From the NCBI RefSeq assembly GCF_024721155.1, contig NZ_JAHVAP010000005.1:62001-126000 (forward strand): a DNA stretch of 64,000 nucleotides, given 5' to 3'. Numbering within the stretch: position 1 is the stretch's first letter; the number at the start of each line of letters is the position of its first letter. The position numbers and the translations under genes are program-made. This document shows, one piece after another, positions 1 to 9,146 of this stretch. This stretch comes from Mucilaginibacter phenanthrenivorans (lineage in GTDB: Bacteria; Bacteroidota; Bacteroidia; Sphingobacteriales; Sphingobacteriaceae). The notes under the pieces were generated by a model that was given only the letters and a program-made list of their open reading frames with translations, was not told the origin of the DNA and made no database searches.

Positions 1-842
1 AGGTCGAGATTTAGCGTCTGTGCAACAGTACTTAACGGTAAAAACTTGTTCACCAATACCGTATCAGTTTTCATGGCGATATTACAAACCTGCGGTACAA
101 TGTTATGGTGGTTGTAATAATTCATAACATAAGCTACCGCGATAAATGCAGGCACATATCCTCTTGTTTCGTTTGGCAGGTACTGGCGGATGGACCAAAA
201 ATCGGTTGCGCCGCCTGCTTTTTCAATTGCGCGCTCTACGTTGCTTTTTCCGCAATTGTATGATGCGATGGCTAAAAGCCAGTCGCCAAATTCCTGGTAG
301 GCATCCTTTAGATAGGCTGCAGCAGCATAGCTTGCCTGGATAGGATCACGGCGCTCATCCACATAATCGTCCATGTTTAACCCATAAAGCCTGGCTGTGG
401 TAAACATAAACTGCCACGGACCAGTTGCGCCAACCCTCGATACCGCATAAGGGTCAAGCTTCGACTCAACAATGGATAAGTATTTTATTTCATCCGGAAT
501 TCCGGCATCATGGAAGGCCTTTTCGTAAATAGGAAAGTAATATTTTGTTAAGCCTAAAACCTTACCCATCTCTTCACGGTTTCGCATGTAAATTTCGATA
601 TAGCTTTGCACATACTCGTTATAATCCAACGGAATGTCCTTCTTTATCGAGTCTAAACGTTTTTTGTAGATGCCGCTTTGGTAGGGTAATGGGGCGGGTT
701 GGTTAACAACCGGGAGTATGGTTGTATCGGTGTGAGCCTTAATGTCGTCGCCTGTCAGTTTATCGTTTTGGAAAAAATCGGGGGCTGCCTTAGCAAATTG
801 TAATGATAATAAACAGATGATCAGCGTAAGTGTTTTCTTCAT
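1..842 (-). CDS. Membrane-bound lytic murein transglycosylase D-like, 3' end outside window
   Basis: The N-terminal 280 residues are visible; the gene runs off the left edge. It should cleave peptidoglycan glycan strands by lytic transglycosylation in the periplasm. Residues 1-19 form a signal peptide (MKKTLTLIICLLSLQFAKA). The SLT fold shows the catalytic Glu126 in SIVESKLDP, followed by VSRVGATGPWQFM and the ASYNCG motif. MltD relatives usually carry LysM repeats after the SLT domain, which would lie outside the window. The start is the ATG at 840-842. Family assignment is firm; the exact MltD subtype is inference. Confidence 0.9.
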   Translation of the reverse strand, partial: MKKTLTLIICLLSLQFAKAAPDFFQNDKLTGDDIKAHTDTTILPVVNQPAPLPYQSGIYKKRLDSIKKDIPLDYNEYVQSYIEIYMRNREEMGKVLGLTKYYFPIYEKAFHDAGIPDEIKYLSIVESKLDPYAVSRVGATGPWQFMFTTARLYGLNMDDYVDERRDPIQASYAAAAYLKDAYQEFGDWLLAIASYNCGKSNVERAIEKAGGATDFWSIRQYLPNETRGYVPAFIAVAYVMNYYNHHNIVPQVCNIAMKTDTVLVNKFLPLSTVAQTLNLD

Positions 843-898
843 AATCAGGGTTTAACTTAGCGATTGCTATCAGTATATTCTACTAATATATTAATTAT

Positions 899-2323
899 CT
901 ATAGTTCGAGGAAATATTTGGAGAAATTTAACAACTCCTGTTCCTCGAAATGTTTAGTTAACAATTGCAATCCTAACGGTAAACCTTTGCTATTATTGCC
1001 TGCCGGCAGCGATATTGCCGGCGCTCCTGTCAACGATGCTTGTACGGTAAAAATGTCAGAAAGATACGTTACCACGGGATCTTTTTCCTGTCGTCCAATT
1101 GGAAAGGCAGGTTCCGGCGCAGTCGGAATTAGTATAAAATCATACTCCTGCAAAATTTCATCTGTCTTTTCCCTTATCAAACGGCGCACCTTTTGTGCTT
1201 TTGCAAAGTAGGCATCGTAATAACCTGCGCTAAGTACAAACGTACCCAGCATAATGCGGCGTTTAACTTCCTTACCAAAGCCTTCGGAACGCGAGCGTTT
1301 ATAGGTTGAAACCAAATCAGTAGCCGCAGGGCTGCGGTAGCCATAGTGCACGCCATCGTACCTCGATAAGTTCGACGAAGCCTCGGCCATGGCTAAGACA
1401 TAATAAGTAGGCACAAGGTAATCCAGGTAATCAAACGCAATTGGTTTAACTGTATGGCCTTCAGCGCGTAACTTATCAATATACGTTATCAGTGTATTTT
1501 TAACCTCCGAATCAACTCCGGGGCTTGAAATAGCTTCCTGTAAGTAAGCTATTTTTTTAGGGCCTGTCTTTTTAATCTCACTGCTGAACGCCGGGACAGC
1601 AACGCTGGCGACAGTACTGTCGTACTCATCCGGACCAGCCATAACTTCCAATAAAAGTGCAGCGTCTTCTACCGAACGGGTGATGGGACCCACCTGGTCG
1701 AACGACGAGGCGTAGGCAATTATACCATGGCGTGAAATACGCCCATAGGTCGGCTTTAAGCCTATCAAACCGCAAAATGAAGCAGGTTGCCTCACCGATC
1801 CGCCTGTATCAGTGCCTATTGCAGCATGGCACATATCTGCCTGCACTGCCACTGCCGATCCGCCTGACGATCCACCTGAAACACGGGTTTGATCGGCATA
1901 ATTTTTTACAGGGCCAAAAAACGACGTTTCATTCGCAGCGCCCATAGCAAACTCATCGCAATTGCAGCGGCCTATTATTATCGCATCCTCGGCAAGCAAG
2001 CGTTCAACTATGGTTGACGAGTAAACAGAGGTAAAATCCTTTAAAATTTTTGAGGAAGCACTAATTTTGTGCCCTTTGTAGCAAATATTGTCCTTTATGC
2101 CAATCACCATCCCGGCGAGTTTGCCGGCGGTTCCACTTTTTATGCGGGCATCAATTTCAACAGAGCGGCTCAACGCCTCGTTTTCAAACACTTCATTAAA
2201 AGCGTTCAAATGTGCATTTGAAGCTATATTACCCAGGTAACTTTTTACCAGTTTTTCTACAGTAACTTTCCCTATAGCAATCTCATTCTTTATCTCGCTT
2301 AACGAGGTATAAGATTTAGTCAT
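899..2323 (-). CDS. gatA: Glutamyl-tRNA(Gln) amidotransferase subunit A (amidase signature)
   Basis: 474 residues, full length for GatA. GatA releases ammonia from glutamine so that GatB can convert misacylated Glu-tRNA(Gln) to Gln-tRNA(Gln); it acts in the cytoplasm as GatCAB. The amidase triad is visible: Lys77 in GIKDN, the cis-Ser152 in the GGSSGGS stretch and the nucleophile Ser176 in GTDTGGSVRQP. The spacing matches known GatA enzymes. gatB and gatC are not in the window. The ATG lies only about 8 bases past the T-tract of a hairpin terminator, so its own promoter must overlap that structure or expression depends on read-through. A plain amidase is the less likely alternative. Confidence 0.92.
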   Translation of the reverse strand: MTKSYTSLSEIKNEIAIGKVTVEKLVKSYLGNIASNAHLNAFNEVFENEALSRSVEIDARIKSGTAGKLAGMVIGIKDNICYKGHKISASSKILKDFTSVYSSTIVERLLAEDAIIIGRCNCDEFAMGAANETSFFGPVKNYADQTRVSGGSSGGSAVAVQADMCHAAIGTDTGGSVRQPASFCGLIGLKPTYGRISRHGIIAYASSFDQVGPITRSVEDAALLLEVMAGPDEYDSTVASVAVPAFSSEIKKTGPKKIAYLQEAISSPGVDSEVKNTLITYIDKLRAEGHTVKPIAFDYLDYLVPTYYVLAMAEASSNLSRYDGVHYGYRSPAATDLVSTYKRSRSEGFGKEVKRRIMLGTFVLSAGYYDAYFAKAQKVRRLIREKTDEILQEYDFILIPTAPEPAFPIGRQEKDPVVTYLSDIFTVQASLTGAPAISLPAGNNSKGLPLGLQLLTKHFEEQELLNFSKYFLEL

Positions 2324-2330
2324 GGGGCTA

Positions 2331-2379
2331 AAATAAAAAACTTATCCGTTGAATGCATAAATATTCAACAGATAAGTTT
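2331..2379 (-). terminator. Hairpin terminator after tatA, abutting gatA
   Basis: The imperfect inverted repeat has arms at 2338-2354 (AAACTTATC, one mismatch, GTTGAAT) and 2363-2379, with an 8-base loop. On the minus strand it is followed by a T-rich run (2331-2340). It lies between the tatA stop and the gatA start, and the T-tract ends about 8 bases before the gatA ATG. This is a typical intrinsic terminator, but its position also lets it mask the gatA start region. Confidence 0.75.
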
Positions 2380-2433
2380 ATAATTTAAAACTTTGATACA
2401 ACATCGCCGGATCTTCCGGCACGGTATTACAAT

Positions 2434-2634
2434 TTATACTCTTGGCTTGTCGTCAGAAGTGTTGGTTGTAGAGCCCGAAGTGGTGTTGGTAGTGCCTTCA
2501 CCATTTTGTGCATCCTTAAATTCTTTCATGCCTTTGCCCAAACCCTTCATAAGCTCAGGAATTTTTTTACCGCCAAACAGTATTAAAATTGCAATGATGA
2601 TCAGAATAATTTCTGGTGCGCCTAATGAACCCAT
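2434..2634 (-). CDS. tatA: Twin-arginine translocase subunit TatA/TatE
   Basis: A 66-residue protein with the standard TatA plan: a short N-terminal transmembrane helix (about residues 6-20), a Gly-Gly hinge in [12 protein letters not shown], an amphipathic helix (about 24-42) and a polar Ser/Thr/Asn tail. TatA oligomers form the pore-forming part of the Tat pathway for folded proteins in the inner membrane. It is followed by a terminator and preceded by a second TatA-type gene on the same strand. No tatC is seen here. Confidence 0.9.
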   Translation of the reverse strand: MGSLGAPEIILIIIAILILFGGKKIPELMKGLGKGMKEFKDAQNGEGTTNTTSGSTTNTSDDKPRV

Positions 2635-2665
2635 TATTTTTATGTTTAATTATGATTAATATTAT

Positions 2666-3154
2666 TTATGAATGTTTCGTATGTTCAGCAGTAACTGCAT
2701 CAATATTTGTTGATGTAGTAGTATGGTGTTCTGCTGTATGCTCTGAATCTGTTGCAGTTGTATGCGCAGCAGGTTCTGTGTGTGCCTCCGTATGTGTTTC
2801 GGCAGTAGTAGTATGCTCAACCGGTGTGAAATTATCTGACAGCGGCACTGTATTTTCAGCTGGCTGAAACCCGCTTGTATACTCCGGAAGCTTGCCCTGG
2901 GCAGCATCCTGGTTTGCCTTAACGGTTTCCTCCAAGCGTTTATCTTCTTCCCGCTTTTCCTCGTAGCTGTTTATTTGGTTGTTTATTTCGCGTTTAACAC
3001 CATCTGATGCATCCTTAAAATCACGAATCCCTTTGCCAAGTCCGCGTGCTATTTCAGGCAATTTCTCGCCACCAAACAGTAGCAGCGCCACAAATACAAT
3101 GAGGATCATTTCGGACGAACCGATATTCAGAAATCCCAAAACTAAACTATGCAT
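2666..3154 (-). CDS. Second TatA/TatB-type translocase protein with long charged tail
   Basis: About 162 residues from the ATG at 3152-3154. An upstream in-frame TTG would add 11 residues, but the TatA-like N-terminus MHSLVLGFLNIGSSEMIL favours the ATG. The membrane helix, the LLFGGEKLPEIARGLGKG hinge/amphipathic segment and a charged coiled-coil-like stretch (NQINSYEEKREEDKRLEET) are clear. The tail is unusually rich in His, Thr, Glu and Ala (TTTAETHTEAHTEPAAHTTA). The long tail resembles TatB in architecture, but the sequence is TatA-like. It could provide the TatB function missing nearby; this is inference. Confidence 0.85.
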   Translation of the reverse strand: MHSLVLGFLNIGSSEMILIVFVALLLFGGEKLPEIARGLGKGIRDFKDASDGVKREINNQINSYEEKREEDKRLEETVKANQDAAQGKLPEYTSGFQPAENTVPLSDNFTPVEHTTTAETHTEAHTEPAAHTTATDSEHTAEHHTTTSTNIDAVTAEHTKHS

Positions 3155-3209
3155 ACACACAACAATTGAGCCTGCAAATATAGGCAAATTAATATTTATA
3201 ATTTTTAAA

Positions 3210-4517
3210 CTAATTTGGCGCTAACCAAATTTTAGGGTTTACCGGGCTATAACCCTTATATATCGCAAATGTTACTATTGCTTCACCAGTTGATGAATCA
3301 GTAGCTACGGTGCCAATCGCCTGTTTGGTAGTTACTTTTTGTCCATCCTTAACCGAAACCGATCTAAGATTTGAGTAAGCTGTAAAGTACTCGCCATGTT
3401 GTATCACAACCAGGTAGGTTCCGCTAACGTCTTTAATTTTCGAAACTACACCCTGGAATACAGCCCTAACCGAAGCGCCCTGGTTTGTCTTCACATCCCA
3501 GCCCATGCTTTCGTTCTTGATCCCGGTTTCGTCGTAATAAATCCCAAAACCCTGTTTTATGTTACCTGTTGCAACCGGCCATGGTAACGAACCTTTGTTT
3601 CCTAAAAAGTCGCTTGATAGCTTGGCTGCTTCCGGGGTTGCGTTCAGGGCCTCCCTGTCGCTAAACTTCTTCTCTGCTATCCGCACTTTTGGCGTTGCTA
3701 CTTCCTTATTTTCCAGCTTGGCCTTTGCAGCTGCAGCAGCGGCGGCAGCTCTTGCCTCAGCCCTGGCCTGCTCTTCGGCCCTGCGCCTTGCTTCTTCAAT
3801 TTCCCTACGGATAGCGGCATTAATTTCTTTATTAGTCCTGCTTATCTTCTTTTGTATTTCATCCTGCTGCTGCTTCAGCTGTCCCTGGTGCTTCGAAAGA
3901 TCGGCAACAACCGCAACCTGGGTATTCTTTTCTTCGCCAAGGGTTTTCTTTTCCTTTTCCTGGTCAACAAGGAGGTTGTTTTTTTCCTTCTTGTTTTTAT
4001 CAAGCTGGTTTATCTTAACGTGCAGCTCGGTCTGTGTTTCCTGTATATAGCCTGCCTGCCGCATGCGGTAGGTTCCAATTTGCTGTAAATATTTTAAACG
4101 CTTGTAAGCCTGGTTAAAGTCTTTCGACGCAAAAATAAACATCAGCTTATTATAGGCGCTTTGGTTTCGATAGGTGAACAAAACCATCGCAGCATATTCC
4201 TTCTTCAACTGGTCTAACTGTGTTTGTAAGTTACGTACGAAGTTATTGCTCTCGGAGATTTGGTTATCTAAATTTCTTACCTCCGAGTTTATGTTACTGA
4301 TTTCCTGCTCCCGAAGACTAATCTTCTGCTTTAATAAAGTAAGTTGTTTTAAAGTGGTCTTTTTATTGTTTGATGTTTCCTGGTACTCGTGGTTAAGCTG
4401 CTCCAGTTGTTGTACCAGCGCCTCTCGTTGCTTTTTCAATTCGGCGCTGCTTTGTGCATGCACGCTAAAAGCGGCAAAAACCAAAACAAATATGAAAACT
4501 ACTTTAAAAAATCTCAT
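3210..4517 (-). CDS. EnvC-like murein hydrolase activator, degenerate LytM/M23 domain
   Basis: The start chosen is the ATG at 4515-4517 (MRFFKVVFIFVLVFAAF), which gives a signal peptide ending at VHAQ and about 435 residues. A longer frame start at 4586 would overlap the upstream gene and precede the signal. After the signal comes a long Gln/Lys/Glu coiled coil (about residues 23-245), an Ala/Arg-rich linker, then a C-terminal LytM fold. The zinc ligands of true M23 peptidases are missing: the HxxxD position reads ESMGWD and the final HxH reads AYSNL. This fits the non-enzymatic EnvC/NlpD class that activates amidases during cell separation. The role is inferred from architecture. Confidence 0.85.
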   Translation of the reverse strand: MRFFKVVFIFVLVFAAFSVHAQSSAELKKQREALVQQLEQLNHEYQETSNNKKTTLKQLTLLKQKISLREQEISNINSEVRNLDNQISESNNFVRNLQTQLDQLKKEYAAMVLFTYRNQSAYNKLMFIFASKDFNQAYKRLKYLQQIGTYRMRQAGYIQETQTELHVKINQLDKNKKEKNNLLVDQEKEKKTLGEEKNTQVAVVADLSKHQGQLKQQQDEIQKKISRTNKEINAAIRREIEEARRRAEEQARAEARAAAAAAAAKAKLENKEVATPKVRIAEKKFSDREALNATPEAAKLSSDFLGNKGSLPWPVATGNIKQGFGIYYDETGIKNESMGWDVKTNQGASVRAVFQGVVSKIKDVSGTYLVVIQHGEYFTAYSNLRSVSVKDGQKVTTKQAIGTVATDSSTGEAIVTFAIYKGYSPVNPKIWLAPN

Positions 4518-4527
4518 TCGTACTAAA

Positions 4528-5337
4528 TTAGTCGGCAGGTGAATATCTTGATGGAATACTAAACGGAAATTCCAGCGGCTGATCAAAGTCTGCTCTTGTA
4601 TAATGCAAATTAACCTGTATTTTTTTATCTTTTACTACTGATGAGATATCTATTTGCGAAGGTATCACCCTGTTGGTAGCCTGTATAAAGGCCCCGTTAA
4701 CCACCTGTAGTGTTTGCCCGGCAGCCTGGTTGCTCAAGTTTGTTTGCGTTACCCGTACATCAGGGCCTAATATCAGCTTAAAAATAACATCTGCTAAATT
4801 GCCGCTGATGGTTAATCCACCATTACCCGGCGTAAAATCTGCATTCTCGGTAAGCAGTTCAGGAATGGCATTCCCAACCAGCAATGATTCAAGCGTTTTA
4901 TAATTAACCTGCTTGCCTGCGTACTTATTAACATAGCTAAACGGCTTGCGCAAATACAGGCTTTGCAGCCGATTTATCAACAGTATGCTGTCTGGTGTAA
5001 TTTCAGCCCGCGCCACTTCAATACCCGCAATAGCTGTAATAGAAACCCAGATCTTGTGATCACGCTGGATCCTAATGTTAAGCGTAACATTATTGCTACT
5101 GCCGCTTATATCAAGCTTAGTGCTTGCCTTACCGCTAAAGGTATTAAAGCTGGTTTGCTTTGTTTTTATAGAAGCCAGCGTAGCAGCTTTGGTATTAACC
5201 GGCTTAACCGCCGCTGTATCAACCGGCACCCGGTTTACCACCAACGGCTTACGGCTTTTGCAGCTGAAAGCAAATAGCAAACAGCAAATAGCTATCAATT
5301 TAACATAGCTACTTTTATTCAATGTATTTCTTTTCAT
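4528..5337 (-). CDS. DUF4292-type lipoprotein
   Basis: 269 residues with an N-terminal signal and lipobox (LLFAFSC, Cys about residue 26), so it is predicted to be lipid-anchored in the envelope. The body is beta-rich (repeated alternating segments such as ASTKLDISGSSNNVTLNIRI) and recalls the LolA/LolB-like fold seen in DUF4292 proteins of Bacteroidota. It sits between the TPR gene, which it overlaps by 23 bases, and the EnvC-like gene (10-base gap), so the three probably form one transcript. Function is unknown; lipid or lipoprotein handling in the periplasm is only a guess. Confidence 0.8.
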   Translation of the reverse strand: MKRNTLNKSSYVKLIAICCLLFAFSCKSRKPLVVNRVPVDTAAVKPVNTKAATLASIKTKQTSFNTFSGKASTKLDISGSSNNVTLNIRIQRDHKIWVSITAIAGIEVARAEITPDSILLINRLQSLYLRKPFSYVNKYAGKQVNYKTLESLLVGNAIPELLTENADFTPGNGGLTISGNLADVIFKLILGPDVRVTQTNLSNQAAGQTLQVVNGAFIQATNRVIPSQIDISSVVKDKKIQVNLHYTRADFDQPLEFPFSIPSRYSPAD

Positions 5338-7090
5338 TTATTTTTCTATCCAAAACAGGCGACTTATCACCTTTGTCCTTAGCTTTTTTCCAATTCTCTA
5401 CTGCACCGTCCACGTTGCCTAAGTAAAACAATATATCGCCGTAATGTTCTGATTTTACGGCACTTTTATCCTTATCGTCGGCCAAAGCCTTTTCAATCCA
5501 AAGTTTTGCACCCGCGTAATCCTTCTGTTTAAACAGGATCCAAGCGTAGGTATCCTCAAACGATGCATTATTGGGTTGCAGCTCGTTTGAACGCTTTGAC
5601 ATTTTTGCCGCCTTTACCAACTCCTCGCCCCTTAACGACAAATAGTAAGCAAAATTATTTAATGTGAAGGCATTATCCGGGTTATAAGTTAAAGCCTTGT
5701 CATATGCGTCATCCGAATTTTTGTTATCCCTCAAATCGTGGTAGCAATCACCCAACGATGAAAAACTCTGCGAAAGTAAGTCCTTATCCTGAAGTTCCAG
5801 TGAAGTTGCATTTTTAATGTAATCCATGGCCTTGTGGTAATCCTTTTTCTGCAGCCATGCCACACCAACCAGGTAATTCATCCAGGCCTGGTTAGGGAAC
5901 AGCGACAATGAATTTTCGCCATCCTTAATCGCTCCATCAAAATCACCGTCGCCCAGTTCAATGCGTACTAATTGCTCCTGCACCTCATAAACCTGGTTGT
6001 TTAGGCTTATCGATTTCTGGTACATAGCCTTTGCATCCTTCAACTTTTCATTTTGCAGCAGCATATCGCCGTATATTGCGTAGGCCTTTGAGTCAGCAGG
6101 ATGGGCAACTATCAATATCCGGCTCAACTCAAGTGCACTTGCCCTTGCATTCGGATCGGGAAATCTGGGCAGGTAGCCTAAAATAATTTTTATTTTTTGT
6201 TCTATGTCAAGTTCGGGGATAGCAAATGCAAGCGTGAGCTCGTTATAACTGGCCTCAATGTTGTTTTTTTCGCGATAGATATCGGCAAGTGCCAGGTGCA
6301 CCAGGCCATTATTAGGTTTAAGCTTTTCGGCTGTCAGCAAAACCTTTAGCGCCTTATCAGCCATGTTATTTGAACTATAAAGCTGCGACAAGAATAAATA
6401 ATATTTTATCTCCGATGGGTTACTGGCGATCATCTGCTCCAGTTGCTGCGCCGCCAGGTCGGTTTTATTTTGTTTAAGGTAGATCTTTTGGCGATTAGCC
6501 AATATATCATCAGTCGGACCTATCATCCCTTCCAACTTATCATAAACCTTCAAAGCCTCGTCATATTTGCCCTGGTAAAAAAAGGCGTTGGCTTTGTCGT
6601 AGTAATAGTCCGGCTTGTCGGGGTTTAGCCTTATCAGTTCATTAAATACGTTATCCAGCTTATCAATGCCGTTGTTTTTTTCGTAGCATTCAGCAAGTGA
6701 TGTCCAGTACCACTCGTTATCCGGGTTAACGGTTACTGCTTTTTCCAGCAACTCCTGTGCATCGGAATAATTGTTTTTTGTTTTTTTGATGTTGGCAAGC
6801 TCATAGAGCGAGGCATCGTTCGATGGATCCATCTGGATCACCCTGTCGAAAAACTCCGCAGCTAGCGTTGTGTTTTCAATAGCCTTCTCGCGCAGTGCCG
6901 AAAAGAAAAGCTGCTTTACCACCGCACTATCGGTTGATGTCATCGGCTTACCGGTAACGATGACCACTTTTTTTTGCCCGAAAGCATTTTGGTTGAGAAG
7001 CAAGAAGCAAGAAACAAGAATCAAGAGAGCGCATTTAAGCTGCACTGCCTTATTACTTGTTCCAGTTTGATTATCTTGCTTGTTTCTCAT
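5315..7090 (-). CDS. Secreted tetratricopeptide-repeat protein
   Basis: 591 residues: a signal peptide (about 1-38, cleavage near NAFG/Q) and then TPR-type helices almost end to end. Examples are NDASLYELANIKK, NEWYWTSLAECYE, KPDYYYDKANAFFYQGKYDEA written in part, and NAFTLNNFAYYLSLRG near residue 490. TPR solenoids are protein-interaction scaffolds; placement beside a lipoprotein and an EnvC-like protein suggests an envelope assembly role. The hydrophobic core of the signal peptide (LILVSCFLLL) is encoded by a heptamer repeat array at 6996-7030, part of an inverted pair with 7112-7161. The ATG at 7088-7090 is the only plausible start. Confidence 0.85.
   Translation of the reverse strand: MRNKQDNQTGTSNKAVQLKCALLILVSCFLLLNQNAFGQKKVVIVTGKPMTSTDSAVVKQLFFSALREKAIENTTLAAEFFDRVIQMDPSNDASLYELANIKKTKNNYSDAQELLEKAVTVNPDNEWYWTSLAECYEKNNGIDKLDNVFNELIRLNPDKPDYYYDKANAFFYQGKYDEALKVYDKLEGMIGPTDDILANRQKIYLKQNKTDLAAQQLEQMIASNPSEIKYYLFLSQLYSSNNMADKALKVLLTAEKLKPNNGLVHLALADIYREKNNIEASYNELTLAFAIPELDIEQKIKIILGYLPRFPDPNARASALELSRILIVAHPADSKAYAIYGDMLLQNEKLKDAKAMYQKSISLNNQVYEVQEQLVRIELGDGDFDGAIKDGENSLSLFPNQAWMNYLVGVAWLQKKDYHKAMDYIKNATSLELQDKDLLSQSFSSLGDCYHDLRDNKNSDDAYDKALTYNPDNAFTLNNFAYYLSLRGEELVKAAKMSKRSNELQPNNASFEDTYAWILFKQKDYAGAKLWIEKALADDKDKSAVKSEHYGDILFYLGNVDGAVENWKKAKDKGDKSPVLDRKINEKKYIE
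6996..7030. repeat. Heptamer array AGAAGCA-type inside signal-peptide codons
   Basis: Five 7-base words in a row: AGAAGCA, AGAAGCA, AGAAACA, AGAATCA, AGAGAGC. On the minus strand they encode the signal-peptide core of the TPR gene. A complementary array of TCTTGAT-like words follows at 7112-7161, so the pair can form a hairpin spanning the gene start. Confidence 0.8.
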
Positions 7091-7111
7091 CTATTGTTCT
7101 ATATTATTCTG

Positions 7112-7161
7112 TCTTGATTCCTGACTCTTGATTTCTTGAATCTCCACTCTTGACTCCCACT
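7112..7161. repeat. Heptamer array TCTTGAT-type between dut and the TPR gene
   Basis: Words TCTTGAT, TCCTGAC, TCTTGAT, an 8-base word, TCTCCAC, TCTTGAC and TCCCACT follow one another at 7-base spacing. The array fills the gap after the dut stop and is roughly complementary to 6996-7030. Confidence 0.75.
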
Positions 7162-7164
7162 CCT

Positions 7165-7599
7165 CTATCCTACTCCGGTATGTCCATATCCACCAGCACC
7201 TCTCGATGTTTCATTCAACACTTCCACTTCTTCCCAATTCACTTTTTCGTGGCGGGCTACTACCATTTGTGCTACGCGGTCGCCGGTATTTATTTCGAAC
7301 GGCTGATCTGAAAAATTGATCAGCAGCACCTTAATTTCCCCGCGGTAATCAGCATCAATGGTTCCGGGCGAATTTACAATGCCGATACCGTGCTTAAATG
7401 CCAAACCGCTTCTCGGGCGAATCTGCGCCTCAAAACCTTCCGGCAATTCCATATACAACCCTGTTGGGACTAATTTTCGCTCCATTGATTTAAGGGTGAT
7501 GGTTTCTTCCACATCAGCCCGCAGATCCATACCGGCCGCATGCAAAGTTTCGTATGCAGGTAAGCTATTTTTCGACTTGTTAATTATCCTGATATTCAT
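7165..7599 (-). CDS. dut: Deoxyuridine 5'-triphosphate nucleotidohydrolase (dUTPase)
   Basis: 144 residues, the normal length of a trimeric dUTPase, which hydrolyses dUTP to dUMP and pyrophosphate to keep uracil out of DNA. All five family motifs are present: [44 protein letters not shown] and the C-terminal [10 protein letters not shown]. The ATG overlaps the stop of the upstream flippase gene (ATGA), so the two are probably translationally coupled, although their functions are unrelated. Confidence 0.97.
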   Translation of the reverse strand: MNIRIINKSKNSLPAYETLHAAGMDLRADVEETITLKSMERKLVPTGLYMELPEGFEAQIRPRSGLAFKHGIGIVNSPGTIDADYRGEIKVLLINFSDQPFEINTGDRVAQMVVARHEKVNWEEVEVLNETSRGAGGYGHTGVG

Positions 7600-9098
7600 C
7601 GTTTAAAAATGGCTTTTAAATTCTTCCATTCCAAATAAATAGCTGTTAATCCAAATATTAGCAACAGTAAGTTACCTGCAAATATATTTCGTTTAAACAG
7701 GTAGAACGATAAATAAACGATAATTATTGAAGCAATTATATAGGCCAGGTTCTTTTTAAGATTATAGGGGATAGGGTAGTTTTTCTGGCCCCAAACGTAT
7801 GACAACACCATCATGGTGGCATATGCAATTAATGAGATCCATGCTGATGCCATATAGCTGTATTTAGGAATGAATAGCACATTCAACACAATAGTTAAAA
7901 TAGCCCCGATCCCGGAAATATATAAGCCGTATTTAGTTTGATCCGACAGCTTATACCAAACCGATAAATTCATATAAATGCCCAGGCTTACGTAGCCAAA
8001 AACCAAAGGCGGGATTACGCCAAGGCCAGTCCAGTATACAGCGGTTTGCTTCGCGTCATGCCCTTTTATGAAGTATTTCAGGATATCAATATTGGCTACC
8101 AGCGCCACAAATATCAGGCATACTGTTATTACAAAATAATCCATTATCCGGGCATAGGTATGACCTGAGTTCTTATTTTTTGCATGACTAAAAAAGAAAG
8201 GTTCGGCACCCAACCTAAAAGCCTGGATAAATATGCTAAGGAACAGCGAAATTTTGGCGCACGCCCCATAGATCCCTACATCATGATCGCTAATGTCCAA
8301 TGGCAGCAGTTTACCCAATAATAATTTGTCGAGGTTTTCATTAATGATGAATGAAAGATTGGCAATTAGTACGGGCCAGCTGTAGCTAAACATTTCAACC
8401 AGCATTTTCCTGTCAAAATCAAACCTCACCTTTAAAAACTCAGGCAACAATAAAAGGAATGTAATGATGCTCGAAAACAGGTTTGATAAAAAAACATACC
8501 CTATCCAGCCCTTAACATACCAGGTACTTATCCATGCTGATCCAACTAAATGATGATTTAGCCAGAAGGGGATAAACCAGATGAATGACAGATTGAGTGT
8601 GATGAAAATAATAACGTTAATAAACTTTATAACGCCGTAACGCCCGGGACGTCCGTCTGCACGAATCTTTGCGAATGGAATAACGCACCAGGCATCTATT
8701 ATCAATATCGCCATAAAATATTCTACATAAGTAGTGAAGTCAGCGTGTTGGGCGTGCCTTCCTATTTCTATGAATGATGATATAGAACTTATAAAAGGTA
8801 AGGTGAAAAGTAAAAACAGAACCGTTATTACGGCAACGGATGCAAATGCGTTGTTATAAACGCGCTGCTTATTATCGCTGTACTTATTTAAGTAACGAAA
8901 GAACGTGGTTTCCATTCCGAAGGCCATAACAGCGTTCAGAATAGATGCCCAGCTAAACATGGTAGTTAAAACACCATAAGCACCGCTTGCATATGCGCGC
9001 GTATAAATAGGCGTAAGGAAAAAACTTAGTACCCGCGACGCAATGGTACTTACTCCATATATGGCAGTTTGCCCGGCGAATTTTTTAGCGATTGACAA
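7596..9098 (-). CDS. Wzx-like polysaccharide flippase (MOP superfamily)
   Basis: 500 residues with about 12-14 hydrophobic segments and the N-terminal signature of lipid-linked oligosaccharide flippases ([31 protein letters not shown]). Members move undecaprenyl-linked sugar units across the inner membrane for O-antigen, capsule or related polymers. No glycosyltransferase operon surrounds it, so the substrate cannot be named. It shares a 4-base overlap with dut. Confidence 0.87.
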   Translation of the reverse strand: MSIAKKFAGQTAIYGVSTIASRVLSFFLTPIYTRAYASGAYGVLTTMFSWASILNAVMAFGMETTFFRYLNKYSDNKQRVYNNAFASVAVITVLFLLFTLPFISSISSFIEIGRHAQHADFTTYVEYFMAILIIDAWCVIPFAKIRADGRPGRYGVIKFINVIIFITLNLSFIWFIPFWLNHHLVGSAWISTWYVKGWIGYVFLSNLFSSIITFLLLLPEFLKVRFDFDRKMLVEMFSYSWPVLIANLSFIINENLDKLLLGKLLPLDISDHDVGIYGACAKISLFLSIFIQAFRLGAEPFFFSHAKNKNSGHTYARIMDYFVITVCLIFVALVANIDILKYFIKGHDAKQTAVYWTGLGVIPPLVFGYVSLGIYMNLSVWYKLSDQTKYGLYISGIGAILTIVLNVLFIPKYSYMASAWISLIAYATMMVLSYVWGQKNYPIPYNLKKNLAYIIASIIIVYLSFYLFKRNIFAGNLLLLIFGLTAIYLEWKNLKAIFKR

Positions 9099-9146
9099 TG
9101 TTTGGTATTAACGGGAATTAATTTAAAAGCTTATACCTGTTACAAG

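Noticed and set aside
864..1211. Open frame on the plus strand opposite gatA
   Set aside because: It is the antisense of gatA codons, has no recognisable domain and a Cys/Ser-biased composition typical of shadows.
3155..3187. TTG-initiated extension of the second TatA-type gene
   Set aside because: The TatA-like N-terminus begins at the internal ATG, and the extra 11 residues add nothing recognisable.
3559..4050. 163-codon plus-strand frame with long Ala run
   Set aside because: It mirrors the Ala/Arg-rich linker and coiled coil of the EnvC-like gene on the other strand.
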